A stretch of DNA of 14,473 bases. It comes from UBA8687 sp964564655. GTDB lineage: Bacteria; Nitrospinota; Nitrospinia; Nitrospinales; VA-1. Position numbers and translations under genes: made by a program. The DNA is taken from contig CAZMBO010000038.1 in the NCBI GenBank assembly GCA_964564655.1, positions 1 through 14,473 of the forward strand, in the 5' to 3' direction. Below the pieces are notes generated by a model that saw only the letters and a list, made by a program, of their open reading frames with translations, was not told the DNA's origin and did not search any database. Shown here one piece after another: positions 7,306 through 13,910 of the stretch (the first letter of the stretch is position 1; the number at the start of each line of letters is the position of its first letter).

Positions 7306-7635
7306 TTAATTCTTATATTGTTTTTTGAGGATAGAACTTTGTTTGATTCCTATGTCTTTTGCTTTTTCTTTGTGTTTCCGAAGTTGCTTTTCCATTTTTT
7401 CTAAAGCCTTATCCATAGATGCATAAAGATCATTGGTTTCTTCATGGCTATGGAGGGTAAAACCTTTTGCCTTTAATATTATTTCAGCGAAATGGCGGTG
7501 TTTTTCTACACAGAGTGCCACGTGGATATCTGCTGTTCCACCTAGATCAGAAATGGTTTTATTCATTTTATTGTTTAAGTGGTTGCGGATGCCATCGGTA
7601 ATCTCAATTTTTCTTCCAGTCAAGGTCAATTTCAT
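7306..7635 (-). CDS. hpf: Ribosome hibernation-promoting factor, short form
   Basis: The 109-residue protein belongs to the HPF/YfiA family that binds the 30S subunit in the mRNA/tRNA channel and silences ribosomes in slow growth. The fold is beta-alpha-beta-beta-beta-alpha: MKLTLTGRKIEITDGIRNHLNNKM at the start, ADIHVALCVEKHRHFAEIILKAKG in the middle, and the hallmark second helix NDLYASMDKALEKMEKQLRKHKEK (68-91) rich in basic residues. It lacks the C-terminal dimerisation domain of long HPF, so it is the short type. AGGAG (plus-strand CTCCT at 7642-7646) lies 6 nt before the ATG, one of the best ribosome sites in the window. It follows rpoN by 78 nt, the classical arrangement, and precedes the PTS IIA gene. 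Confidence 0.95.
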   Translation of the reverse strand: MKLTLTGRKIEITDGIRNHLNNKMNKTISDLGGTADIHVALCVEKHRHFAEIILKAKGFTLHSHEETNDLYASMDKALEKMEKQLRKHKEKAKDIGIKQSSILKKQYKN

Positions 7636-7713
7636 ACGTTTCTCCTAAAACTGTTTTATATTAATTTACTTTAAACTTGAAACGAGTTTGAGCAAAATAA
7701 AAGCGGAATGGTT

Positions 7714-9135
7714 TTATAAAAACAACCTTTTTCTCTTACTGGCAGGCGGAATATTAAGCTGTTTTCTATATTTAGTAATGGTTCGTCTGGCGATCTTAGC
7801 ATTTTTTCTCATCAATACTTGTACCATTTGATCATCAGTATAAGGACTGCTGGTATCCTCTTCAGCTACCACTTCTTTAATCATATTTTTTACTCTTATG
7901 GAAGAAAGACTACTACCCAAATAAGATTTTATACCACTATGAAAGAAGAATTTTAACTCGAAAATACCCTGTGGGGTATCTATGTATTTATTTGTTGTGA
8001 TCCGACTTACCGTAGATTCATGCATCTCTATGTCCTTCGCAACATCTTTTAGAACCATGGGCTGTAAGTATGATAATCCATTATCAAGAAAACTTTTTTG
8101 CAGTTTAATTATACTCTTGCCCACTTTGTAAATGGTTTGCCGGCGTTGGTCAATACTTTTGATCAGCCATAATGCTGAGCGATATTTGTTTTCTAGGTAT
8201 TCCTTCGTTTTTCCTTCTTTAGTAGTATTTAGTAAATTTTGGTAAAACGCATTGATCTTTATATCGGGTACTCCCTCATCGTTTAATGAAATATCATAAC
8301 CTTCATCGGTCTTTATTACGATAAGGTCGGGGGCGACGTAGTCTATTGCCTCTGAATTGAATGCAATACCAGGTTTTGGGCAAAACTCTTTAATAATGCG
8401 GAGGGCATCAAGGACTTCTTCGAGGGTTATTTTTAGCTCACTTGCAACTTTTGGTAAAAATCTATCCTCTAGACGGTCCAGATAATTTTCAATTAACGTT
8501 TCAACCAAAGAATTTCTTTCTGGTAAGTCTTGTGCCTGAATTATTAGGCATTCACGGAGTGAACGGGCTGCCACACCCAGGGGCTCAAATTTCTGAATAA
8601 TTTTTAAAACTCGTTCCACATTAGCTTCATCTGTTTGGCCGATTTTTGCTATTTCCGATAATTCGCAGCACAGATAGCCGTCTTTTTGAATGTTTCCAAT
8701 AATGCAGGAACCGATGAACTTGTCCGATTCAGAATCGATAGTGAGGTTTAACTGCCAAAAAAGATGGTCGGTTAATGAAGTTTCTTTTTTATAAGTGGTT
8801 TCAATAGAAGGTTTTTCTGCAAGGCTCTCTATAGACATCCCTTGATCAATATTGTTTTGGAAATAGCTTTCCCAGTCAACTTCCTGTTCTTGAGAATCTT
8901 GCGAAGATTTAGGAAAAGAATCATATTCGTTGTCGCTTTCAGCTCTCTTTTTGTCGTCGAGGGAACCTAGCTCCTCATCATCGAGTATTTCTTCAAGAAC
9001 AGGATTGTCTATGATTTCCTGTCTAACCAGTTGGGCTAGTTCAAGCCTTGCCAATGGTAATAGCTTGATTGCCTGCTGGAGCATGGGTGTCATGACCAGC
9101 TTTTGGCTCATCTTCAAGTTCAAATTCATTTTCAT
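7714..9135 (-). CDS. rpoN: RNA polymerase sigma-54 factor
   Basis: Sigma-54 directs RNA polymerase to -24/-12 promoters that need an ATP-dependent enhancer-binding activator. The 473-residue protein has all regions. Region I is the glutamine- and leucine-rich start (LNLKMSQKLVMTPMLQQAIKLLPL, about 5-28, then LVRQEIIDNPVLEE). Region II is acidic (about 50-105). The core-binding part spans about 115-300. A helix-turn-helix for the -12 element is LKDVAKDIEMHESTVSRIT (362-380), and the RpoN box that reads the -24 element is ARRTITKYRK (449-458), followed by QLNIPPASKRKRL. It starts 18 nt after lptB; a GGAG lies 12 nt before the ATG. It follows lptCAB and precedes hpf as in many Proteobacteria. 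A sigma-54-type promoter upstream of lptC (11059-11074) could make the gene self-regulated. Confidence 0.97.
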   Translation of the reverse strand: MKMNLNLKMSQKLVMTPMLQQAIKLLPLARLELAQLVRQEIIDNPVLEEILDDEELGSLDDKKRAESDNEYDSFPKSSQDSQEQEVDWESYFQNNIDQGMSIESLAEKPSIETTYKKETSLTDHLFWQLNLTIDSESDKFIGSCIIGNIQKDGYLCCELSEIAKIGQTDEANVERVLKIIQKFEPLGVAARSLRECLIIQAQDLPERNSLVETLIENYLDRLEDRFLPKVASELKITLEEVLDALRIIKEFCPKPGIAFNSEAIDYVAPDLIVIKTDEGYDISLNDEGVPDIKINAFYQNLLNTTKEGKTKEYLENKYRSALWLIKSIDQRRQTIYKVGKSIIKLQKSFLDNGLSYLQPMVLKDVAKDIEMHESTVSRITTNKYIDTPQGIFELKFFFHSGIKSYLGSSLSSIRVKNMIKEVVAEEDTSSPYTDDQMVQVLMRKNAKIARRTITKYRKQLNIPPASKRKRLFL

Positions 9136-9153
9136 TTTTGTGGTTTTCTCCGG

Positions 9154-9876
9154 CTAAAATGAAAACTGGTCGCCAAGGTAAATTTGTTTTACCTTTTCGT
9201 CCTGAACAATCTGATGAGGTGAACCTGAAGAGATAATTTCACCTTCGTTAATGATATATGCCCGATCAGTGATGCTTAAAGTCTCACGAACATTATGGTC
9301 GGTTATTAATACTCCGATGCCTCTTTTTTTTAATTGGGAGACAATTGACTGAATATCTGAGACGGCTATAGGATCAATTCCTGCAAATGGCTCATCCAGC
9401 AATACAAATATTGGTGAAGTGGCGAGAGCCCGACTAATTTCTACCCTCCTCCTTTCACCACCAGAAAGAGAATAGGCCATGGAATCTTTAATGTGAAGAA
9501 TGTTCAACTCCCGGAGTAATGAACGAGCCTTTTTTTTGCGATCAAATGTTGAAAGTTTTTGCGATTCGAGCACAGCTAATAAATTTTCTTCAACCGTAAG
9601 CTTTCTGAAGACCGAAGGCTCCTGTGGTAAATAGCTCACTCCCTTTATTGCTCGTTTATGCATAGGAAAGTTAGTGATATCTTCATCATTTAAAAACACC
9701 TGTCCATCATCAGGCCTTGTGAGTCCAACCACCATATAAAAGGTAGTTGTTTTGCCCGCTCCATTAGGACCCAGTAACCCTATAATTTCTCCTTGTTTAA
9801 TTTCCAAAGTTACCCTGTTAACCACTTTCCGGGAGCGGTAGGATTTAACAAGGTTTCGGATTTTTAGACCAGCCAC
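9154..9876 (-). CDS. lptB: LPS export ABC transporter ATP-binding protein
   Basis: LptB is the cytoplasmic ATPase that powers lipopolysaccharide extraction from the inner membrane with LptF and LptG. The 240-residue protein shows Walker A GPNGAGKTT (36-44), the Q-loop in YLPQEPSVFRKLTVEEN (82-98, a stretch highly typical of LptB), the ABC signature LSGGERRRVEISRAL (137-151), Walker B FVLLDEPFAGIDP (157-169) and the switch histidine His194 in ITDHNVRETL. The start is a GTG (9874-9876); no strong Shine-Dalgarno sequence precedes it. It lies 31 nt after lptA and 18 nt before rpoN. LptF and LptG are not in the window, as is common because they sit elsewhere in the genome. A branched-chain amino acid (LivF/LivG) ATPase is the nearest alternative, but the context excludes it. 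Confidence 0.97.
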   Translation of the reverse strand: MAGLKIRNLVKSYRSRKVVNRVTLEIKQGEIIGLLGPNGAGKTTTFYMVVGLTRPDDGQVFLNDEDITNFPMHKRAIKGVSYLPQEPSVFRKLTVEENLLAVLESQKLSTFDRKKKARSLLRELNILHIKDSMAYSLSGGERRRVEISRALATSPIFVLLDEPFAGIDPIAVSDIQSIVSQLKKRGIGVLITDHNVRETLSITDRAYIINEGEIISSGSPHQIVQDEKVKQIYLGDQFSF

Positions 9877-9907
9877 AATATATATTTTTTAAAGGTGAGG
9901 TTTGATA

Positions 9908-10420
9908 TTATTTCTTTTTTTTAGGGCTTTTATTTTTTTTATCTTTTGGATATATTTTCATACGTACCCTGTTATTGGCGATAAACCGGTCCTTTTCGAG
10001 AAGAAAAATCAACTCCCTGCCTTCAATCATATTACTTTCTTCCCATGCAGTAGCCTTTGGGGTTCCGGTAAGGATGATTTTTTGTAATTTATCAAGATAA
10101 ATACCTTTGTCACCTTTTGCTCTTTTTAGGCCGCGGGTTATGAAAACGTTCCCAATGGCTACTATCTCCTCGGTTTCCTTTTTATCTTCGGTGTTATAGA
10201 TTTCCATAATGTCCGAAGTTATTTTCAGATCCCCCTTATTCGCCACAACATTTCCCGAAAAAATAATTTTTATACCACCATCCTCAGAGCGCATACGGTC
10301 AGAAGTAATTTCTACAGGGTCCTTATTTTTTTCTTCTTTGCTTAGCAGGATGGAGGGCATTAATAGACTGAATGTCAAGACAATCGTCAATATGTAAATC
10401 CACTTTAGGGCTTTGGTCAT
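9908..10420 (-). CDS. lptA: Periplasmic LPS transport protein LptA (OstA-like)
   Basis: LptA forms the periplasmic bridge that carries LPS from LptC to the outer-membrane LptD. The 170-residue protein begins with a signal peptide: a positive start (MTKALKW), a hydrophobic core to about residue 25, and a probable cut near 27-30. The mature part is an OstA beta-jellyroll: VEITSDRM (36-43), IIFSGNVVANKGDLKITSDIMEIY (52-75), EIVAIGNVFITRG (85-97), AKGDKGIYLDKLQKIILTGTPKATAWEESNMIEGRELIFLL (101-141). The C-terminus is a lysine-rich tail (KKNKSPKKKK). Its ATG overlaps the lptC stop by four bases (ATGA), which indicates translational coupling, and lptB follows after 31 nt. Confidence 0.93.
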   Translation of the reverse strand: MTKALKWIYILTIVLTFSLLMPSILLSKEEKNKDPVEITSDRMRSEDGGIKIIFSGNVVANKGDLKITSDIMEIYNTEDKKETEEIVAIGNVFITRGLKRAKGDKGIYLDKLQKIILTGTPKATAWEESNMIEGRELIFLLEKDRFIANNRVRMKIYPKDKKNKSPKKKK

Positions 10421-11024
10421 TTTTTTTCTTTGGGAAGGCTGGTATTAGAGGGCTTGGCTTTTTTTGTATTAAATCTTTCAGCTAAAGATTTAGCATCTCC
10501 TGTTAGCTTTACATGACCTACTAGATCAATAATTTTAGATGTGTTTTGGTAGGTGCCTGATTCTGCTGTAATCACGTAAGGATGGTTCTGGCCTTTTGGG
10601 ATAATCATTTCAACACCTTTTAAGTTCGTTACATTTTCCTGGTTGTTGACTTGAGCCAATGCAGCTTTTAAAATCCATTCTTTATTTCCTTTGACCTCAT
10701 GGGTTAGCTTAAAATCTTCAATTTCCAGGTCTACCCCTTTTCCCATTACTTTGGCCTTTATTTTTCCCATTTCCACCTTATTATTTTGAACTTTATAAAA
10801 ATAAAACCCGGCCAGGCTAATCACACCCAGAGCGNNNNNNNNNNNNNNNNNNNNNNNNNNNNNNNNNNNNNNNNNNNNNNNNNNNNNNNNNNNNNNNNNN
10901 NNNNNNNNNNNNNNNNNNNNNNNNNNNNNNNNNNATTATTTTGAACTTTATAAAAATAAAACCCGGCCAGGCTAATCACACCCAGAGCGATAATAAGCAA
11001 AAAAATTCTAACCGCATTAATCAT
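10417..11024 (-). CDS. lptC: LPS export membrane anchor LptC, interrupted by an assembly gap
   Basis: LptC sits in the inner membrane and hands LPS from LptBFG to LptA. The gene is broken here only by a scaffold gap. The 5' part (10935-11024) codes for 30 residues beginning MINAVRIFLLIIALG, which form one N-terminal transmembrane helix (about 4-25). The 3' part (10417-10834) repeats the last 18 codons of that piece and continues KVEMGKIKAKVMGKG through an LptC/OstA-like periplasmic domain (DFKLTHEVKGNKEWILKAA; YVITAESGTYQ; VGHVKLTGDA) to a basic tail. Removing the gap and one 55-base copy restores one continuous frame of 150 residues, somewhat shorter than E. coli LptC (191). The start ATG has no visible Shine-Dalgarno sequence. 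A sigma-54-like promoter lies at 11059-11074. The stop overlaps the lptA start. Confidence 0.88.
10780..10834. repeat. 55-base direct duplicate, copy 1 (assembly overlap)
   Basis: These 55 bases are identical to 10935-10989 and end exactly where the N run begins. They code for part of the LptC transmembrane helix. Two contig ends sharing a fixed-length overlap are the simple explanation. Confidence 0.95.
10835..10934. other. Assembly gap of 100 N
   Basis: This is a run of exactly 100 unknown bases, a conventional placeholder for a scaffold join. Because identical 55-base sequences flank it, the true gap is probably negative in size (an unmerged overlap), and no sequence is likely missing. 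Confidence 0.97.
10935..10989. repeat. 55-base direct duplicate, copy 2 (assembly overlap)
   Basis: The second copy begins at the first base after the N run and is identical to 10780-10834. It continues into the true 5' end of lptC at 10990-11024. Confidence 0.95.
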
Positions 11025-11058
11025 TTAAATAGTTAATTATTAAAGAATTATGCAGATA

Positions 11059-11074
11059 TGCAAATGGCATACCA
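11059..11074 (-). promoter_or_regulatory. Predicted sigma-54 (-24/-12) promoter upstream of lptC
   Basis: Read on the - strand, TGGTATGCCATTTGCA matches the consensus TGGCACG-N4-TTGCW at 10 of 12 defined positions. The invariant GG and GC are present with exactly 10 nt between them, and the -12 element TTGCA is perfect. Transcription would start near 11048, 24 nt before the lptC ATG at 11024. It lies in the only sizeable non-coding gap between tsaE and the lptCAB-rpoN-hpf-ptsN-ptsI genes. The consensus is established; use of this site is inference, and enhancer sites were not identified. Confidence 0.5.
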
Positions 11075-11092
11075 TAGGACTGATGATGCCAT
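11064..11092. repeat. Inverted repeat in the tsaE-lptC gap
   Basis: ATGGCAT (11064-11070) and ATGCCAT (11086-11092) are perfect 7-base inverted arms 15 nt apart. One arm overlaps the predicted sigma-54 promoter. A smaller TGCA-GATA-TGCA palindrome (11051-11062) overlaps its -12 element. No T run follows on either strand, so an operator-like or folded leader element fits better than a terminator. The function is unknown. Confidence 0.35.
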
Positions 11093-11101
11093 AGGGAGGG
11101 G

Positions 11102-11590
11102 TCAATGTAAAGGGAAAAGGGGGGGTGTCCTTGGGCTTAATAGGACTGGTGAAAATTTGAATTCCCGGGTGGTTTCATCCTTTAGAGATATATGGATTTC
11201 AAGACGTTCTTCAATTCCCAATTTAAACTCATCCGGTTTTTTATCGGATTTTAATTTTTCAGACCATTCGATGATAGTAATAGCCTGGCTATAAATAATT
11301 TCTTCTAACCCTAAATTAATTATTTCAGCTTCTGTTTCAAGACGGTAAAGATCAATATGAAAGATGGGCACTTTTCCTTGGTATTCATTGATCAGGGTGA
11401 AAGTCGGACTTCGTATATAAGCGTTATTTTCTAATCCTGCGCCAAGGCATATGCCTTGGGTGAGACAGGTTTTTCCTACACCTAAATCACCGAAAAGTAG
11501 AACCAGATCGCCTGGGATAAGTTTAGTTCCAAGGGCCTTCCCAAGCTGTAATGTTTCATTTGCGTTTTGAGTTATAGCAGGATTGATCAT
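11102..11590 (-). CDS. tsaE: tRNA t6A synthesis ATPase TsaE
   Basis: TsaE is the small P-loop ATPase that works with TsaB and TsaD to place threonylcarbamoyl on adenosine 37 of ANN-decoding tRNAs. The 162-residue protein has Walker A FGDLGVGKTCLTQGI (33-47), the switch-like SPTFTLINEY (61-70), FHIDLYRLE (77-85) with Asp80, LGLEEI (93-98) and the IIEWSEKL motif (106-113), all diagnostic. The C-terminal tail after about residue 145 is proline-rich and not conserved as far as I can tell. Its ATG overlaps the nnr stop by four bases, a pairing of nnr and tsaE that is common in bacteria. It lies 77 nt upstream of lptC. TsaB, TsaC and TsaD are not in the window. Confidence 0.95.
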   Translation of the reverse strand: MINPAITQNANETLQLGKALGTKLIPGDLVLLFGDLGVGKTCLTQGICLGAGLENNAYIRSPTFTLINEYQGKVPIFHIDLYRLETEAEIINLGLEEIIYSQAITIIEWSEKLKSDKKPDEFKLGIEERLEIHISLKDETTREFKFSPVLLSPRTPPLFPLH

Positions 11591-13128
11591 GGTAGAACCT
11601 GTTTCAAGGCATTTGGAAGGTTTCTTAGCAGATCGCCAGCAATAAGGCTAGTTTGAGTTTCATTTTCAGAAAATATATCACCTGAATAGCCATGGATATA
11701 AGCACCAGCTATTGAAGCATTTTTTGGTGAAATATTTTGTGCCGCCAAACCTGCAATTATACCGGTTAAAACATCCCCCGAACCCCCTGTTGCCATGCCA
11801 GGATTGCCTGTGGGATTGATATATACATTTCCATCCGGGGTTGCTATCAAACTAGGGGCTCCTTTAAGGAGCAAAATGAGAGATTTTTTTTGAGCAAATT
11901 CAGTAGCAGCACTAATTCTATTTTTTTGGATTTCTTGAGTGGATAATCCAGTCAACCTTGACATCTCTTTTGGGTGTGGAGTAAGAACCACAGATTTTAA
12001 ATCATCCAGCCAATCCACATGTTTTTCCAATGCGTTAATCGCATCGGCATCCAAAATCAAAGGACATTTGATAAATGGCAAAATCTCACCTATTAATTTT
12101 ACCGTTTCAGGTTCTGTGGTCAGCCCTGGGCCCATTGCCACAACTGATTTTCCTTCAAGCAATCTTAAAATAGGTTCTTTTGCTTTTATAGACAGAGTGC
12201 CTGATTGTGTTTCTGGTAAGGGTACGGTCATCACTTCCATAGGGTGAAGCTCGAAGGCTTTTTGACAGGTTTCGGGTAAAGCCAGTGTGCATAATCCACA
12301 ACCGGCTCTCAATGCTGCAAGTGCAGTTAACCCAGCAGCCCCCGCCTTACCAGTAGACCCGGCCAGCACCAAAACATGGCCGAAATTACCCTTATGTGTA
12401 TCTTTTCGGCGAGATTGAAAAATACTCTTTATATCTTTTTCTTCTAAAAGGTGGACTTGGATATCTTGTTCTATGTAATTGGGTATTCCTATATCTAGTA
12501 ACTCCACTTTTTTCATTGCGCTTGCAGCAGGGTGCAATAGATGGCTTTTTTTCATTGAAGCCAGAGCAAAAGTTAAGTCGGAAAAAACATGCGGGCCGAT
12601 TAACATTCCAGAATCTGCGTCTATTCCCGAATTAATGTCAATGGATACGGTAAATTTTTCATGCTGGTTAATTTTGTTGATAACGGTTTCCATAAAACAC
12701 GCTGCGGGTTTGGATAATCCTGTCCCAAAAAGGGCATCTACAATAATATCTGAATGACTCAACTTGTGATCAAACTTATTAATATTTTTAGTATTCAATT
12801 CCTGTATGGGAATTCCCAGATTCTTTGCCGATAGGGCATTTGTTTTTGCATCTCCCTTTAGCTCAGTTATTAATCCCGCCAACAGAACCGTGACGTTTGC
12901 CCCTAATTCAGCGAGGTGTCGAGCCATTACAAAACCGTCCCCTCCATTATTTCCTTTGCCACAGAAAATTATAATTTTTTTTGAAGACAGGCCAGGAATA
13001 ATTTCAGCCAATCGTCTAACGATAGTTGTGCCCGCGTTTTCCATTAGGACAATTCCAGGTATTCCCATTTCATCAATCGCCCATCGATCGATAGCCCGCA
13101 TTTGTTTAGCTGTTACTACATTCAGCAA
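11587..13128 (-). CDS. nnr: Bifunctional NAD(P)H-hydrate epimerase / ADP-dependent dehydratase
   Basis: The enzyme repairs damaged NADH and NADPH: the N-terminal epimerase domain interconverts R and S hydrates, and the C-terminal domain dehydrates the S form with ADP. The 513 residues match the fused family. The epimerase domain (about 1-220) has GIVLMENAG (25-33), GKGNNGGDGFVMARHL (57-72), VDALFGTGL (130-138) and SIDINSGID (162-170). The dehydratase domain (about 240-513) has HVLVLAGSTGKAGAAGLTALAALRAGCGL (251-279), MGPGL (332-336), LDADAINAL (359-367), LTPHPKEMSRLTG (382-394) and NPGMATGGSGDVLTGIIAGLA (442-462). It starts at a TTG (13126-13128), supported by AGGAG 7 nt upstream; the next ATG at residue 10 is too late to keep the conserved start. 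It overlaps tsaE by four bases. Confidence 0.96.
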   Translation of the reverse strand: MLNVVTAKQMRAIDRWAIDEMGIPGIVLMENAGTTIVRRLAEIIPGLSSKKIIIFCGKGNNGGDGFVMARHLAELGANVTVLLAGLITELKGDAKTNALSAKNLGIPIQELNTKNINKFDHKLSHSDIIVDALFGTGLSKPAACFMETVINKINQHEKFTVSIDINSGIDADSGMLIGPHVFSDLTFALASMKKSHLLHPAASAMKKVELLDIGIPNYIEQDIQVHLLEEKDIKSIFQSRRKDTHKGNFGHVLVLAGSTGKAGAAGLTALAALRAGCGLCTLALPETCQKAFELHPMEVMTVPLPETQSGTLSIKAKEPILRLLEGKSVVAMGPGLTTEPETVKLIGEILPFIKCPLILDADAINALEKHVDWLDDLKSVVLTPHPKEMSRLTGLSTQEIQKNRISAATEFAQKKSLILLLKGAPSLIATPDGNVYINPTGNPGMATGGSGDVLTGIIAGLAAQNISPKNASIAGAYIHGYSGDIFSENETQTSLIAGDLLRNLPNALKQVLP

Positions 13129-13135
13129 AAAAATT

Positions 13136-13140
13136 CTCCT
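13136..13140 (-). promoter_or_regulatory. Shine-Dalgarno AGGAG for the TTG start of nnr
   Basis: AGGAG on the - strand (CTCCT on +) lies 7 nt before the TTG at 13128. No ATG occurs in frame near it, so this site decides the unusual start. Confidence 0.65.
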
Positions 13141-13191
13141 TGTTAGAATAGATTTGGGAAAATTTATGATACAAAATTTTCATGATACAAG

Positions 13192-13812
13192 TTAAACGAA
13201 AATAGAATAAGGAAAGTCTTGAGAATCTTTAAGAGCCATTTCTTCGCGGGTAGGTATAAGGCCGTTGATAACCCCAAAAAGGCAAGGGCAATTATACCCT
13301 AAAGCATGTTTCTGCTTTGGGGACAGGGAATTGAAGTGGTCTTCTTTTACTTTAAAACTGCAATCAAAAAAATAATTACTGAGAAAATTTCCAAAATAAA
13401 TGGGCAGGGCTTCCAGTTCGGGCAGGCTGTTGATTCTTTCTTTATCACTATCATGGTTGTAATTGAAGGTGAATCGAACTAGCACGTCATAAAGAAAAGA
13501 AAAGTGATAGGAATTCATATGGTGCCATAGTAAAGAATTTTCCAGGCCCACTTCTAATATCTCGCAAATTTGTTTTGCATGCATTAGTGAGTTAGTTTTT
13601 CCCGAATATGGATAAAATTGTAACAAGTCTTCTCGCCAAAACTGTCTTGGTTGGCGTTCGATAAAAGACATCACTTTTTCTTCTTCTTTCAAGGCAACTT
13701 TAATTAAATGCCGCGGGTCGAACCGCTGGTTGTAATCAACATTTGGCGTTAAAACAAGGCTCGCATTGCTTGAATTGTATGGTTCATAAATATTATTCTT
13801 GAAAACCAACAT
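13192..13812 (-). CDS. Hypothetical protein, 206 residues, first gene of the - strand run
   Basis: I do not recognise this protein. It has no signal peptide or membrane helix. Visible features are a stretch FDPRHLIKVALKEEEKVMSFIERQPRQFWREDLLQFYPYSG (31-71), a histidine- and aromatic-rich centre (LLWHHMNSYHFSFLYDVLVRFTFNYNHD, 94-121), LPIYFGNFLSNYFFDCSF (136-153) and a CPC pair (Cys175, Cys177) near the C-terminus. The ATG at 13812 is preceded by a modest AAGAG about 6 nt away. It lies 63 nt before nnr on the same strand and is divergent from the glutathione peroxidase gene across 98 nt. Base use and length look like a normal gene. It could be a lineage-specific protein; the clustered aromatic, His and Cys residues might bind metal, but that is only a guess. 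Confidence 0.72.
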   Translation of the reverse strand: MLVFKNNIYEPYNSSNASLVLTPNVDYNQRFDPRHLIKVALKEEEKVMSFIERQPRQFWREDLLQFYPYSGKTNSLMHAKQICEILEVGLENSLLWHHMNSYHFSFLYDVLVRFTFNYNHDSDKERINSLPELEALPIYFGNFLSNYFFDCSFKVKEDHFNSLSPKQKHALGYNCPCLFGVINGLIPTREEMALKDSQDFPYSIFV

Positions 13813-13848
13813 GTTCGCTCTTTTGTAAGATGAGTCAAAAGTGATTTG

Positions 13849-13877
13849 TTTAAAAAGCAGGTAAAAACAGTTACAAT
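13849..13877 (+). promoter_or_regulatory. Possible sigma-70 promoter for the glutathione peroxidase gene
   Basis: TTTAAA (13849-13854; 4 of 6 to TTGACA), a 17-nt spacer and TACAAT (13872-13877; 5 of 6 to TATAAT) lie in the divergent gap. Transcription would start near 13884, leaving a leader of about 27 nt with the Shine-Dalgarno sequence. In AT-rich DNA such matches are common, so confidence is low. Confidence 0.3.
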
Positions 13878-13897
13878 ATATGCTTATAAGATTAATC

Positions 13898-13904
13898 AGG
13901 AAGG
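13898..13904 (+). promoter_or_regulatory. Shine-Dalgarno AGGAAGG for the TTG start at 13911
   Basis: AGGAAGG lies 6 nt before the TTG at 13911 and 3 nt before another in-frame TTG at 13908. No ATG is available near the conserved N-terminus, so this site supports the TTG at 13911. Confidence 0.6.
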
Positions 13905-13910
13905 TATTTG

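Noticed and set aside
7664..7690. Hairpin between rpoN and hpf as a terminator or attenuator
   Set aside because: Only about 5 bp of AT-rich pairing (AAACT/AGTTT) is possible and no T run follows, so it is within chance for this composition.
10780..10989. True tandem duplication inside lptC
   Set aside because: The copies end and start precisely at the borders of a 100-N filler and are identical over exactly 55 bases, which fits an unmerged contig overlap better than biology.
10821..11024. Short ORF reading through the N run to a stop at the left
   Set aside because: It is translated across unknown bases in an arbitrary frame; only its first 30 residues are real, and they are the N-terminus of LptC.
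12806..13195. 129-residue ORF antisense to the nnr N-terminus
   Set aside because: It mirrors conserved NNGGDG-region codons of nnr on the other strand and has no ribosome site or motif.
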